Source of the DNA: Cherax quadricarinatus
Taxonomy: Eukaryota; Arthropoda; Malacostraca; Decapoda; Parastacidae
NCBI RefSeq assembly: GCF_038502225.1
Contig: NW_027196443.1
Location: 15,001 to 79,000 of the forward strand
Length of the DNA stretch: 64,000 nt
Reading direction: 5' to 3'
Shown: positions 10,377 through 21,949 of the stretch, one piece after another
Layout: every line of letters begins with the position of its first letter
How positions within the stretch are numbered: the stretch's first letter is position 1
Position numbers and translations under genes: made by a program
The notes under the pieces: model-generated
Told to the model about the DNA's origin: nothing
Seen by the model: only the letters and a program-made list of their open reading frames with translations
Database searches by the model: none

Positions 10377-12391
10377 CTAAATATTACCCTGCTCACACTC
10401 CAACAGATCGTCAGGTCCCAAGTACATTCGTCTCCATTCACTCCTATCTAACACGCTCACGCACGCTTGCTGGAAGTCCAAGCCCCTTACCCACAAAACC
10501 TCCTTTACCCCCTCTCTCCAACCCTTTCGAGGACGACCCCTACCCCGCCTTCCTTCCCCTATAGATTTATATGCTTTCCATGTCATTCTACTGTGATCCA
10601 TTCTCTCTAAATGACCAAACCACCTCAACAACCCCTCTTCTGCCCTCTGACTAATACTTTTATTAACTCCACACCTTCTCCTAATTTCCACACTCCGAAT
10701 TTTCTGCATAATATTTACACCACACATTGCCCTTAAACAGGACATCTCCACTGCCTCCAACCGTCTCCTCGCTGCTGCATTTACCACCCAAGCTTCACAC
10801 CCATATAAGAGTGTTGGTACTACTATACTTTCATACATTCCCTTCTTTGCCTCCATAGATAACGTTTTTTGACTCCACATATACCTCAACGCACCACTCA
10901 CCTTTTTTCCCTCATCAATTCTATGATTAACCTCATCCTTCATAAATCCATCCGCCGACACGTCAACTCCCAAGTATCTGAAAACATTCACTTCTTCCAT
11001 ACTCCTCCTCCCCAATTTGATATCCAATTTTTCTTTATCTAAATCATTTGACACCCTCATCACCTTACTCTTTTCTATGTTCACTTTCAACTTTCTACCT
11101 TTACACACATTCCCAAACTCATCCACTAACCTTTGCAATTTTTCTTTAGAATCTCCCATAAGCACAGTATCATCAGCAAAAAGTAACTGTGTCAATTCCC
11201 ATTTTGAATTTGATTCCCCATAATTTAATCCCACCCCTCTCCCGAACACCCTAGCATTTACTTCCTTTACAACCCCATCTATAAATATATTAAACAACCA
11301 TGGTGACATTACACATCCCTGTCTAAGACCTACTTTTACCGGGAAGTAGTCTCCCTCTCTTCTACACACCCTAACCTGAGCCTCACTATCCTCATAAAAA
11401 CTCTTTACAGCATTTAATAACTTACCACCTATTCCATATACTTGCAACATCTGCCACATTGCTCCTCTATCCACTCTATCATATGCCTTTTCTAAATCCA
11501 TAAATGCAATAAAAACTTCCCTACCTTTATCTAAATACTGTTCACATATATGCTTCAATGTAAACACCTGATCTACACATCCCCTACCCACTCTGAAACC
11601 TCCTTGCTCATCCGCAATCCTACATTCTGTCTTACCTCTAATTCTTTCAATTATAACCCTACCGTACACTTTTCCTGGTATACTCAGTAAGCTTATTCCT
11701 CTATAATTTTTACAGTCTCTTTTGTCCCCTTTCCCTTTATATAAAGGGACTATACATGCTCTCTGCCAATCCCTAGGTACCTTCCCCTCTTTCATACATT
11801 TATTAAACAAAAGTACCAACCACTCCAACACTATATCCCCCCCTGCTTTTAACATTTCTGTCATGATCCCATCAGTTCCAGCTGCTTTACCCCCTTTCAT
11901 TTTACGTAATGCCTCACGTACCTCCCCCACACTTACATTCTGCTCTTCTTCACTCCTAAAAGATGGTATACCTCCCTGACCAGTGCATGAAATTACTGCC
12001 TCTGTTTCTTCCTTAACATTTAAAAGTTCCTCAAAATATTCTCGCCATCTACCCAATACCTCCATCTCCCCATCTACTAACTCCCCTACTCTGTTTTTAA
12101 CTGACAAATCCATATTTTCCCTAGGCTTTCTTAACTTGTTTAACTCACTCCAAAATTTTTTCTTATTTTCATTAAAATTTCTTGACAGTGCCTCTCCCAC
12201 TCTATCATCTGCTCTCCTTTTGCACTCTCTCACCACTCTCTTTACCTTTCTTTTACTCTCCATATACTCTGCTCTTCTTATAACACTTCTGCTTTGTAAA
12301 AACCTCTCATAAGCTACCTTTTTCTCTTTTATCACACCCTTTACTTCATCATTCCACCAATCACTCCACCAATCACTAGATATTGCTGTAA
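10377..12391 (-). CDS. RTE-like LINE, RT domain without endonuclease
   Basis: An uninterrupted frame of about 670 codons in LINE sequence; the first codons upstream of SDWWNDEVKG belong to the adjacent element. RT landmarks in order: GKAAGTDGIMTEMLKAGGD, NYRGISLLSIPGKVYGR, EQGGFRVGRGCVDQVF, motif A FMDLEKAYDRVDR, motif [15 protein letters not shown], motif C LLFADDTVL, then YLGVDVSADG, LYGCEAWV, RWFGHLERM and GRPRKGW. Catalytic aspartates are present. It is over 95 percent identical by eye to the plus copy at 55023-57413. The 5' end including the APE endonuclease is missing where a piggyBac-like MITE begins at 12392. Near the C-terminus the frame continues past the usual stop (small indel). 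The 3' UTR is cut at about 10370. RTE assignment is by motif style. Confidence 0.85.
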
Positions 12392-13419
12392 CCCTTTGAC
12401 TGTCGAGACCCCTGCTCACAAATTTACTCTCAGTGTTGAAGGATTTAAAAAAAAAAAAAAAATTTTCTTATGAAATGGCAGAGAATTGTTTCCTGATGGT
12501 AATGAAACCAAAAGTATGAAATTTGATGGAAAACTTATGGAATTACGCCCTCACGAGATTAGCAGTCTCGGCTGTATTTATGCATCAGTGACTTCTCCCA
12601 CTTTGAGCCTTCCTTTCATCCAATTCCATTGTACCAGTCGACCAAACTCATAGCTGTTTCACTAGAACTCCTTTTGTTCTATCGATTGAGTACAAGAAAC
12701 TGCCCATATACCGATTTCAACTACCCAATAAAGTGAGCAGAAATTGGTAATTTGGCGAATTTCATACACAATTCAAGAAAGTTTAATTTCAAAATAGGGT
12801 CCAGAATTAACAATGCAAACATTCCTAACAATTAAAAAACATTTTCTCTGTTCATTAGTCACGTCTCCAGGCCCCTCTTATATTACTCTTGCCTTCCATT
12901 TTGAATTTTTATTCACACAAAAAATAGAAAATAGAAGATTTATTGTTATGCAGACTACTGCACTATTGTAAAAATGGTATATATAATATAAGTGAAAGCA
13001 TATTAGACTCACCAGTTGATGTGTATCGGACGCATGATGTGATTTGTTTACTTTTGAACATCGACAAAAATTGAACATTTTCGCTACTTTGAGCTGAATT
13101 TCAAGGTATTTTTAGTCCGTAAACCATTCAAAATCATCTCTATTTCTGTAGTATATCTTCCATTCTATCAAATGAGACCATATGAAAATACACTGCAAAG
13201 TCGCTGTTTTAAACAAAAACACGGAGTTTTTTCTCATTATACACTGTGTGCTGCAGAATTTTTTTTATACTACACAAACTGACCACTCAGACCCATTCTT
13301 TCATATGTAGGCCTACCAGCTATCTCCGCAAGATTAGAAGCTGCTAGAATTTTGGCGTAGTATTAGGGGACCAACACTGGTTCGCAAGCCGTAATATTAT
13401 GGGACCGACAGTGAAAGGG
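12392..13419 (+). mobile_element. piggyBac-like MITE copy 2, complete
   Basis: Terminal inverted repeats CCCTTTGACTGTCG (12392) and CGACAGTGAAAGGG (ending 13419), one mismatch. TTAA follows on the right (13420-13423) and GTAA precedes on the left (12388-12391), one change from TTAA. 1028 bp with no transposase frame, so it needs a protein in trans. It interrupts or abuts the 5' end of the RTE-like LINE at 12391. Confidence 0.75.
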
Positions 13420-13525
13420 TTAATATATTAAATATGTATGTGGATACATTGTGGATTACCAAAGACAGAAACACATGTACCAGAACAAGTCTTTGGTTTA
13501 TTGGGACATCATTTGGATATACGTA

Positions 13526-13728
13526 CAGTGGCACCTCAAGTTACAAACTTAATTCGTTCCAGAAGGCAGTTCGAGTGCTGATACCGAACAAATTTGTTCC
13601 CATGAGGAATAATGTAAATTAGATTAGTCCGTTTCAGACCTCCAAAAATACACTTACAAAAACAGTTACAAAAATACACTTACATAATTGTTCGAGTTGG
13701 GAGCTGTTCGAAACTCTAGGTACCACTG
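13526..13728. mobile_element. Tc1/mariner-type MITE, 203 bp
   Basis: Ends CAGTGGCACCTCAAGTTAC and the inverse GTTCGAAACTCTAGGTACCACTG, an imperfect terminal inverted repeat of about 24 bp, flanked by TA on both sides (13524-13525, 13729-13730). TA duplication and CAGTGG ends fit the Tc1/mariner/pogo group. Non-coding. Confidence 0.65.
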
Positions 13729-13739
13729 TATATGATAGG

Positions 13740-14970
13740 GGAGCCATGTGACAGATGTTGTAAATGTATGGAATAGATGGTGGGTTCCTAAAAGTAGTTT
13801 AAGAGTTTTTATGTGGATAGTAAGGCTTGGGGTAGGGTATGCAGGAGGGGGGAGTATGCAGGTGGGGGTAGGACTTACACAGGGTTGCATGATGTCATCA
13901 TGGTTGTTTAACAAGTTTGCACAATATTATCATGGTTGTTTAACATGGTTGCATTATGTCACCATGGTTGTTTAACAAGGTTGCATGATATTAATCGTGG
14001 TTGTTTAACAAGGTTGCTTGATGTCATCATGGTTGTTTAACATATTTATAGATGGGATTATAACAGTGAAGGCTAGGTTGTTAGTGTGAGGGATCAAAAA
14101 ATGATTCACCGGATTCAAAGTGAAAGTTGCTCTTTGCCGATGACACTGAGATTCAGAAGATAAGTTGCAAAGATTGGTGGTTGATTTGGGGAGGGTATGT
14201 AAAAGAAGGAAATTAAAAGTGAACATGGAGGTAGTGGATGAGTTTAGATATCTGAGAATGGACATGTCATCAGATGGGTCTTTGAAAAGCGAGGTGAACT
14301 ATAGAATAAATGAGGAGAAGGGGGGGAAGGTTGGCAGTGTGTTTAGGCATTTGTGGAAAGAAAGAAGTTTATCTTGGGAGGCAAAAAAAGTGGAATAGTG
14401 GTACCAGTATAGTGGTACCAACACATTTATACAGGTGTGATTCATGAGTTATGAACATTGCAATGAGGTTGTAGGCAGTGGAGATATTATGTTTGAAAGC
14501 AGTGTGTGGTGTGAATATTGTGTAGATTGAAAGATGATAAGGGGGTCACCAAGGGTATAATTCAGAGGGCTAAAGAAAGGGTCTTTGAAATAGTTTGGAG
14601 ATTTAGGGAAGGAGAATACAATGACAAAGAGGATCTGTAAATCTGGGGTGGAAGCAGTTGTCCCAAGTATTAGTGGCTTGAGCATCCAGCAGGCTTGTGT
14701 GAGCATGTTAGACTGGAGTGAGTGGAGATAAGTGGTTTTTACTGAACGTCCTGTTGGAGTGTGAGGAAGATAATATTTCTGAAAGGATTTAGGAGAAATC
14801 AGTTAGCCAGACTTGAATCCTAAAGGTGGGAAGCACAGTACTTGCACTTTGTGAGAGTTATTTGAATTGTGGTGCCAGCACACTTCTGGCCAGGAAAGTT
14901 TGAATGAATGATATTGAATGAATTTCCTTTTTATAAGACACCTGTTGTGGGAGATGGTCATTGAATTAAA
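13740..14970 (+). pseudogene. Degenerate RTE-like LINE copy
   Basis: Follows the order of 56357-57740: motif-B region (GLTQGCMMSSWLFN), LLFADD-region remnant (CTCTTTGCCGATGACAC), KRRKLKVN, YL-MDMSSDGS, then the C-terminal and 3' UTR parts (GGGATTCAGG-like, CCAGCAGGCTTG). Many frameshifts and stops. Motif B has been tandemly amplified (13883-14042). Confidence 0.75.
13883..14042 (+). repeat. 32-bp minisatellite grown from an RT motif
   Basis: Five imperfect copies of a unit GGTTGCATGATGTCATCATG followed by GTTGTTTAACAA. The unit is the DNA encoding the Q-G-C-x-M-S-x-W-L-F-N motif of the surrounding RTE-like RT, present once in other copies. Confidence 0.8.
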
Positions 14971-15402
14971 AAAATGCAATTAGTCATGGCCTTCTTCATA
15001 AGCTAGATCAATCAAGAAATCAACTAGGGTTGGCCAGAAGATTCAGAAAGCATAGTACAAGTTCTCCTGTTTTAATTCTTAAATAATTATATAGTAGTAC
15101 CTCATATTGTACTGCAAAATATTCCTTATGAAAATAATTAAACAAAGAAAAGCTTTTCCAAGATCCTTTGTTTTTCAGTACCTGTATATTTTTGCCTAAC
15201 AAATATTGCTCAAAATTTATTACGTAAGAACTATAACTATGGAATGCGCTACAATTAATTTTCTTTTGTTATTTCCTCCTGATTTTTTTATTTTCATTCT
15301 CTTTCCTGTTCTTATTATGAAGTTGAAGGTTTTATTTATATGCTGGTGTATCCAGTGCTTATATTGTATTTTTATTAAATCTTTTGTGCCTGTTTTCCCT
15401 AG
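14971..15402. other. AT-rich intron-like sequence
   Basis: No recognisable repeat or frame, except the pyrimidine-rich run TGTTTTCCCTAG directly before exon B. Confidence 0.5.
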
Positions 15403-15489
15403 AACTTGGCACTGAGAATGCAAGTGGAAAAAGTGGCGAAAGAGGTGGATTCTCTGAAGCTTCGTCTGCGCAAGTATGAAGACGTGTAG
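15403..15489 (+). CDS. Alternative last coding exon B of the coiled-coil gene
   Basis: The acceptor TGTTTTCCCTAG|AACTTG precedes an 87-base frame of 28 codons plus TAG, beginning NLALRMQVEKVAK and ending LKLRLRKYEDV. Aligned without gaps to exon A (3206-3292), 12 of 28 residues are identical, including the opening N-x-A-L and the ending L-x-x-Y-E-x-V. Both exons start in the same codon phase directly after AG and end in their own stop. Splicing to one excludes the other, giving two C-termini. AATAAA signals follow at 15623-15628 and 15726-15731. The protein is not identified. Confidence 0.72.
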   Translation, partial: NLALRMQVEKVAKEVDSLKLRLRKYEDV

Positions 15490-15622
15490 AGATGTCACAT
15501 CACCGCCAGAGATGAAACTCTCACTCAGGATGGGCCCGGCTCATTATACCCAATTTTCACTTCCAAGTGAAAGTTTTGGGTAGAGTAACAGCAATTAATC
15601 CATGTATACCTCAATGTTGAAA

Positions 15623-15731
15623 AATAAATTTGACCCTGATTATTACTATATTCATGGGAAAGCACTAAGCCTGCAAGGGTCATACAGTGCCTGAAGCAAG
15701 TCAGTGTTTGTGTAATGTATTGAGGAATAAA
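15623..15731 (+). terminator. Polyadenylation signals after exon B
   Basis: Two AATAAA hexamers (15623-15628 and 15726-15731), 134 and 237 bases after the stop, with a small family A SINE fragment between them. Confidence 0.5.
15633..15695 (-). repeat. Family A SINE fragment
   Basis: Minus-strand family A 3' region: TTCATGGGAAAGCACTAAGC then AAGGGTCATACAGTGCCTG, equivalent to the GCGCTAAACC...TACAGCGCCTG part of 28651-28700. Confidence 0.6.
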
Positions 15732-16412
15732 GTAAATATTTGATAAACTTTAATCACATCATCACTAAGTTCACAGTTTTACCAGGTTTTCTGTGAATTG
15801 ATGTATTGAAGCAGACCTACCTCATGTTGCTGCTGCTGATGTTGAGATTTTCTTATTTATATGAAGCGTTTATCCCCTGTGGGTCAGTCAGCACAAAGAA
15901 TAGGAGAGGCTTGAGCCTCCATTCACTGATGAGACAGAAACTGTGTGTGCAATTAGGGCTGCTATCAGGAGATAGGTTATATCTCACTAAGTGAGTTTTC
16001 AACAGGTTTACATAATTTTTTTTTTTTAATATCCAGGTGTTGAAGATGATTTAGAATCATCTGGGGTAGAAGTCATGAGGGCTGTGTAGTTATAGCATAA
16101 CGTATGCAGGAGTTGGCAGCAATTAGAGCGCTCTGAACAGCGCAGAGAAGGTATGACTGCTGTACCTTCAAATAATCATGTGTCTCATAGAAAAATAGAT
16201 TAATAATGGTTTTATTCATTATTAAGCAACAGTCATTAAAGCTTTTGTATTATAAATTTATACATTGTAGAAAGAAATAATTTTATTAATAATGTGCAGA
16301 CATCATTGAGTTGTGTTATCGGTCTGTCCCTCTTGTGGCACTGTCTGCACAACGCAGTGATATGATATGGTTTCTATGTAATTTTCATCCACCATCCAAT
16401 CTCATTTATTTA

Positions 16413-16414
<2 letters not shown>
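15700..16414. other. No gene seen
   Basis: AT-rich sequence with no confident feature; small ORFs here lack coding bias or motifs. Confidence 0.5.

Positions 16415-16457
<43 letters not shown>
16415..16457. repeat. (TC)n microsatellite
   Basis: About 21 TC dinucleotides. Confidence 0.95.
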
Positions 16458-16460
<3 letters not shown>

Positions 16461-16599
16461 TATCCTCAGAAATAGCTTTATCACACTTCACGTGCCTCTA
16501 CATTTTTATTTTGTACTATGCATTTTTCATCCTCTGCAATCATATTTATTCACAAGTTCATGAATGTGCGTGCACATGCTCACAAAGCAATGGTTGACA

Positions 16600-19022
16600 C
16601 CATAGCAGCAGCAGCAGCTAGAAGTGCATGTAGGGCTAAAGAAAAGCCACTTATTATGGGTGATTTCAACCACAAATAGATTGAGAGAACTAGGACCCAC
16701 ATAGAGAACTGCAAACATGGAGAGCTAAGTTGATGGAGATGATTAGGAAAAACTTTTTGATTCAGAATGTTAAGGAGACAGCAAGAGAGAGAGCAAGAGA
16801 GATTAGCCAACAAGATTAGATCTAGTATTGATTGCAAGTACAACTGATATATGTGAATTGGAGTATGGGAACCCTCTTGGCATTAGTGTCATGCAGTTCC
16901 GAAGTTTGAATACCTAGTGGAACTAAAGGCACAGGGATGCAGGCAAGGTGGAAGGCATAAGAAACCAGACTTTAGAGTGGAGAATTTCGAAGGGATGAGG
17001 GAATTCCTGAATGAAGTGCAGTGGAAAAGAGAACAGGAAGGAAAGTCATTGGATGAAATAATGGAATAGCTTACTGGAAAGTGCTGGGAAGCAGAGGAGA
17101 ACACCATACCTGGAAGAAGAAGGAAATATATAAGACAGAGAGTCCTTGGTTCAACAAGAGATGCAGAGAGGTAAAAAAGAAAAACAAAAGCGAGTGGAAA
17201 AATTATTGAAAGCAAAGGGTAGACCAGAACAAAGAAGCCAGAGAGTAGCCAGAAATGATTGTGCAAGAATGAGAAGAGAGGCTGAGAAACAATTTGAGGA
17301 TGCTGTAGCACCATAGGCTAAGTCAGAACCAAAACTGTTTCACAGCCGCACCAGAAGAAAGACGACAGTAAAACACCAGGTAATTTGAAGGAAGCTCAAA
17401 AAAATGACAAGGAAGTCTGTGGAGTGTTTAAAAAATTATTTACAAAGGTCTCATTGGAAATGAGAAGTACCAGAAAGCCTGGGGAAAAAGTTACACTGAC
17501 AGGTACTGGATGACATACAAATGCCAGGAATTAGGTAAAAGCATTGGGATATGAGGAGTCACCATGGATTCTGTGAGAAGGAGTAGAAGCACTGTCTGAA
17601 CCACTAATAAATAATCTACAACAAGTCAATGTGTGTGTGACAGTTGCTATATTTGGAAGACAGTGAATGTAGTCCCTATATTTAAGAAAGGAGACAGGCA
17701 GAAAGTGTTGAACTACAGACCATTTTCAGTGGCATGCATGTCACTGAAGGTAATGGAGAAGATAATCAGAAGGTGAGTAGTAGAACACTTGGAGAGAAGT
17801 GGTTTCATGAACAATAACCAGTATGGGTTTAGAGATGGCAGATCTTGTCTTACAACCTTTTGGAATTCTATGACAAAGTAACAGAAGAGAGTCAGTATAG
17901 AGATGGACAGGTGGATTGCATTTTTTTGGGCTGCACCAAGGCTTTTGCTACAGTACCACCACAAGAAACTGGCAAAAATCTGAGGCGTATGGAGGAATAA
18001 CAAGGAATATACTCTACTGAATGAGAGTACCTTAGGGGAAGAAAACAGAGTGATTGTCTGGCAAGAGATATCAGAATGGGGAAAGAGTAACACTAAGTTT
18101 TGCAAGGATCTGCATTATGAGTCAGATGTATTCCAGTTTGCTGATGTAAAACTGTCGAGGAAAATAAAAACATGATGATGACAGGGAAAGGCTGCAAGTT
18201 TAAATGATTGCTTGAATTCATCCCCAGTAAATGCAAGGTTATGAAGATTGGAGAAGGGGCAAGAAGATCAGCAACAGGGTATTAAATCTGAGGACAGAGC
18301 CTGCAGACCTCATTCAAAAAGAGAAAGACCCAGGAGTGAGCATGTGCCCGCTATATCACCAGAGATTAACATAAGCCATATATCTTCTTCATCCAATGCT
18401 TGTTTGGAAAGAGGGAATGGTGCAGTGATACTGACAAGATGTGGAAAAAGACACTTATGGAAAGTTTAAGAGTAGCCTTCAGGAATCTCAGTAGTCATTC
18501 TTGACTCTTTAAATAACATACATCAGGCCCATCTTGGAGTATGTAGCACCCATGTTGAACTCGCATCTAAAAAAAATCATGTTAAGAAGCTGGAAAAAGT
18601 GCACAAGTATGTAGTGAGGCTTGCACAGAATTAAGTGGTATGAACTTCGAGGAGTGGCTAATAGAATTGAATCTAACAGCATTGGATGACAGAAGAACCA
18701 AGGGAGACATGATAACATACAAAATATTCAGGCAAAATTGATAGGGTAGACAGGGAGAGACTGAGAGGTGAGAAACAGGTACATGGGGGCGCAGTGGGCA
18801 GTAAAAGACACAGATGAGCCGTAAGGATGTCAGGAAGTATTTCCTCACTGAGTGGTTGGGAAGTGGAATGATTTTGATGAAGAGGTGGTGAAAGCAGACT
18901 TCGTATATTGTTTTAAGAACAGGTAGGGTAAGGCCCATGAGGCTATGAGTAAATCTGGCAAACGACAAATTGAGAGGTGAGACCAGGAGCTAAGAATTGG
19001 CCCTTTTAACCACAAATAAGTG
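16600..19022 (+). pseudogene. Old degenerate CR1-like LINE copy including endonuclease remnant
   Basis: Reading through frameshifts, the order is: end of the APE endonuclease (LIMGDFNH near 16650), linker (IRRKTTVK-like near 17350), RT fingers (TVNVVPIFKKGDRQKVLNYRP near 17665), GFRDGRSC (17830), motif A remnant (CTKAFATVP, 17940), thumb (NPSKCKVMKIGEGA, 18230), the YVRPILEYVAP region (18510-18545) and KDVRKYFL near 18830. It ends with the family tail (AGGAGC...AACCACAAATAAGTGAGCATAC). Stops and indels are everywhere. It is the only copy here reaching well into the endonuclease. Confidence 0.8.
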
Positions 19023-19039
19023 AGCATACACATACACAA

Positions 19040-19053
19040 ACTCACTCACTCAC

Positions 19054-19092
<39 letters not shown>

Positions 19093-19150
19093 ATCTCTCT
19101 CTCTCTTTCTATCTCTATCTCTCTCTCTTTATCTCTGTCTCCCTATCTTT
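19040..19150. repeat. (ACTC)n/(CT)n tract and poly(T)
   Basis: Follows the CR1-like tail: ACTCACTCACTC grading into CT repeats and a T-rich run to about 19175. Confidence 0.9.
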
Positions 19151-19157
19151 TTTTTTT

Positions 19158-19548
19158 TTTTTTGTTTTTTTTTTTCACAGGGTTTGACAAGGATAGGTTA
19201 AGGGTCCCTAGCTTTATTGACAAGCTATTTACAGGTTAAGGATTCCTAACTTTATTGACACGCTAAGAGCTGTTACCTACATCAGCTCGTTTGAAAGCAT
19301 TTTTATTGTTATGAAACATACAAGTAGGGAACAGGATGAAGTTGAAGCAATCTGTGGGCCAGCATTTTCATCTGATCAACTGACTTTATCTCGTTGACAT
19401 CATAATGCTGTACGAATGTGTTCCAGACTCGAGTTATCCTGGGAATAAATGATCTTAGATGAAGTGATGTTCTGGAGAAGGGTACAGCCAGAGTGAAGTT
19501 GCTGCTTTCTGCCCATCTTGTGGTATAGAAACTTGCTTTATGCTGTCC
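19158..19548 (-). repeat. LINE 3' end (family D), antisense
   Basis: On the minus strand a frame reads PFSRTSLHLRSFIPRITRVW then NTFVQHYD...LLQLHPVPYLYVS and stop, typical of the C-terminus of a LINE RT ORF. A 3' UTR and a poly(A) end (plus-strand T tract 19150-19180) follow. The same 3' end is in sense orientation at 26630-26770. CT repeats border it on both sides (to 19590). Confidence 0.65.
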
Positions 19549-19590
19549 TCACTCTCTCTCTATCTCTCTCTCTTTCTCTCTCTCTCTGAT

Positions 19591-19964
19591 AGAGGGGTGA
19601 CTCATAAAATTGTTACAATACTGCTCTCACCCATGTGCTCTCTCACAGTTTACTATATTTCTTATCACAGTCACCAGCATGCAGAACAGGTGTAGACCTA
19701 CATTCCTGAGTAGACATATCACAACAGTAAGTTTAAATTCACTGTAGAAAAGGGATAAGAAAAAATATGGATAACACTTGTGGCATTTGTAAGCAAACGT
19801 TAAATCAGTTGCAGTGCCAGGCAGCTTGGAGAGGGAAGAGGGGTCAGAGGAATATTATAAAAACAGCCATGTTCCATCTCACCTTGCCTTAAATCATATT
19901 TTGTAATAAAAGGGAAAGCTAGAGATTTAGCCCAGAATAAAAGACTCCTGGTATCCGAATTAAA
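19591..19964. other. No feature seen
   Basis: Mixed unique-looking sequence without recognisable frames or repeats. Confidence 0.5.
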
Positions 19965-20220
19965 GATACTGTTGGAATATGAGCAAGGTAACTTTTATGA
20001 AGGGATTCAGGAAACCTGGTTAGCCAGACTCAAATCCTGGAGGTGCAGAGTACACTGACTGCACTCTGAAAGAAGGGTGGGGATATTGCATTTTTGGGGG
20101 TATCTGAGCTGTGTTGGTCACATGCCTCTGGCAAAACAGTGAAAGAGTGAATAATGGTGAAAGTGTTTCTTTTTTTTGGGGGGGGGGGCACCCAACTTGA
20201 GTGGGAGAGGGCTGGTGTTT
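19965..20220 (+). repeat. RTE-like LINE 3' UTR, 5'-truncated
   Basis: Contains the family 3' UTR order GAGCAAGGTAAC, GGGATTCAGGAAACC, CTGCACTCTGAAAGAAGGG, AATAATGGTGAAAGTG and a decayed GGGCCACCCTGCC end. Confidence 0.75.
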
Positions 20221-20250
20221 TAAAAATAAACACACATGCACGCACCCACA

Positions 20251-20325
20251 CACACAGTAGCGACCAGTGAAGAGGCAGGGGCAGGAGCTGTGACTTGACC
20301 CCTGCAACCACAACTAGGTGAGTAC
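20251..20325 (+). repeat. CR1-like LINE tail only
   Basis: AGTAGCGACCAGTGAAGAGG to AACTAGGTGAGTAC, the last ~75 bases of the CR1-like family, preceded directly by a CA-rich run (ACACACATGCACGCACCCAC). Confidence 0.8.
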
Positions 20326-20433
20326 TTCTAAACTGTCATATCTGCTCACCTCTGGCAAGATGGTGATGATGTGAATGATGTGTTCCTTTTTTGAGTCACT
20401 CTGCCTCACTGGGAGACTGCCAGCGTGATAAAA
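20326..20433 (+). repeat. Second RTE-like 3' UTR fragment
   Basis: TTCTAAACTGTCATATCTGC matches the 3' UTR around 57592. It is followed by the GGCAAGATGGTGATG region and the GAGTCACTCTGCCTCACTGG end. Confidence 0.65.
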
Positions 20434-20645
20434 AAAAAGTTTACACCCCCACATACACAGAGTAGACTGTCGATTAAGATGGTAGTTTTTAAAAGCTTTG
20501 CTATTCATTAAAAATAAAAAATAATTAAGTTTTCTATTCACTACATTGTAATTGCCATTACTTGCTGATATGGAAAAGTGTGAGGGTTGATGTGACCCTG
20601 TACAATTCCTGTACAAACATATGACAGAGTGTTACTTGCCACTAC

Positions 20646-20848
20646 AAGTCCACATCCCTTAATCCAAAACCCTCGGGGCTAGTATTGTTTCGAATTTCAG
20701 AATTTTTTGAAGTTCAGAACGATTCTCAACGCCGCCACATGGTGGCCTGACCCAGCACTGAGATGACTGATGCTCCACACTCCACAAAAAACCTTCAGTT
20801 TTCGGAACTTTTCCAATTTCAGATAAAGGGTTGTGGACCTGTGCTATC
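20646..20848. mobile_element. MITE with imperfect inverted ends
   Basis: Left end ACAAGTCCACATCCCTTAAT; the right end inverts to ACAGGTCCACAACCCTTTAT. About 200 bp, non-coding, internally partly palindromic. Superfamily not assigned. Confidence 0.5.
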
Positions 20849-21949
20849 ATCTACCTCCACCAAAACCACTGTCACCTACAAATGTAATTAAAAATACCAT
20901 ATTTTATCAGCCAAGACAAGATTTTTTACTAAAATGTTGCCAGAGTAATACCCACCATAATATGAATGGAAGCTATCTAAGAAAACATGAAATCATAAAA
21001 TAATGATGAAAAGCTTCTTTTTCTTGTTGGGTTTGTAAAGGACACTGACAGCTTACACCATATTGAACCCTGCTTCCCAGTGTATGGAGAAAAGATATTA
21101 CCCAGAGCTTGGCCATGAAAGAAACAGGAACTAGAGTTCCTTTGTAAATTGAAACAGGGACTAGAAGTTTCTAATTAGATCAGGTGGACCCCCTTGCCAA
21201 GCCCCAGCACAGTGAGATGCCCACTCTTCACTTGAGTTCAGTAAATGGCTTCCCACCAAAACTGTTAAAGAATTATCTACAGGGTGGAAAAATGAAGCTG
21301 GTTAAGCTGATGACAGATGCCCCTCATGTGATGTGCCTGGCGAGCAAAGCAAGACAAGTGTCACAGAGAGAACGGGGGAGATTTGTCACTGATGCTTAGG
21401 CAAGAGTGAGACATCCACACTTGACCTCAAGGCTAGCAAAGAAGTCCAATGAAGACCTTCTCAAGGCTCAGAGCATATGTTATTATTGTTGGGTTAATGG
21501 TTGTGATGGCACAAGGGTCATTGTGTCTTCACTACTATGAAATTAGCTGCCAGAATGCTTTTGCAAATATAAATTATCTAGTACATATAAATTTATTACA
21601 ATAAAAATTAAATAAAATTATCATTTCCCTTGCATTTTTAATAACAAAAATAACAGTATGTAGCAGAGGATGGTTGGAGACTTGCATCTTGATGACCTTG
21701 AACAGCCACCCCCTCACAAGTCCTTGTTTATTTATCAAAAAATAAGAGTGTACTAGCTAAACTGATGCATAAATGTATATGAAGTAAGTATTGTATGCAC
21801 ATTATATCCAGGTTCCTTTCATTTTTTAACCTGTATTATGCAAGTGAAGATAAACAGAGGAGCATTTAAACATTGCGGGAGTTGCTTTCATAGATAGGTG
21901 CAGTTCCTGTCAACCCAGAATATGCAGGTCATTTATTTTCACAATATAA
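20849..21949. other. No gene seen
   Basis: A 71-codon plus-strand ORF (21184-21399) has no recognisable motif and no splice context; the rest is AT-rich. Possibly old LINE debris. Confidence 0.45.

Noticed and set aside
21184..21399. 71-codon ORF as a host exon
   Set aside because: No conserved motif, no clear splice sites, atypical composition for a host exon compared with 33217-33718.
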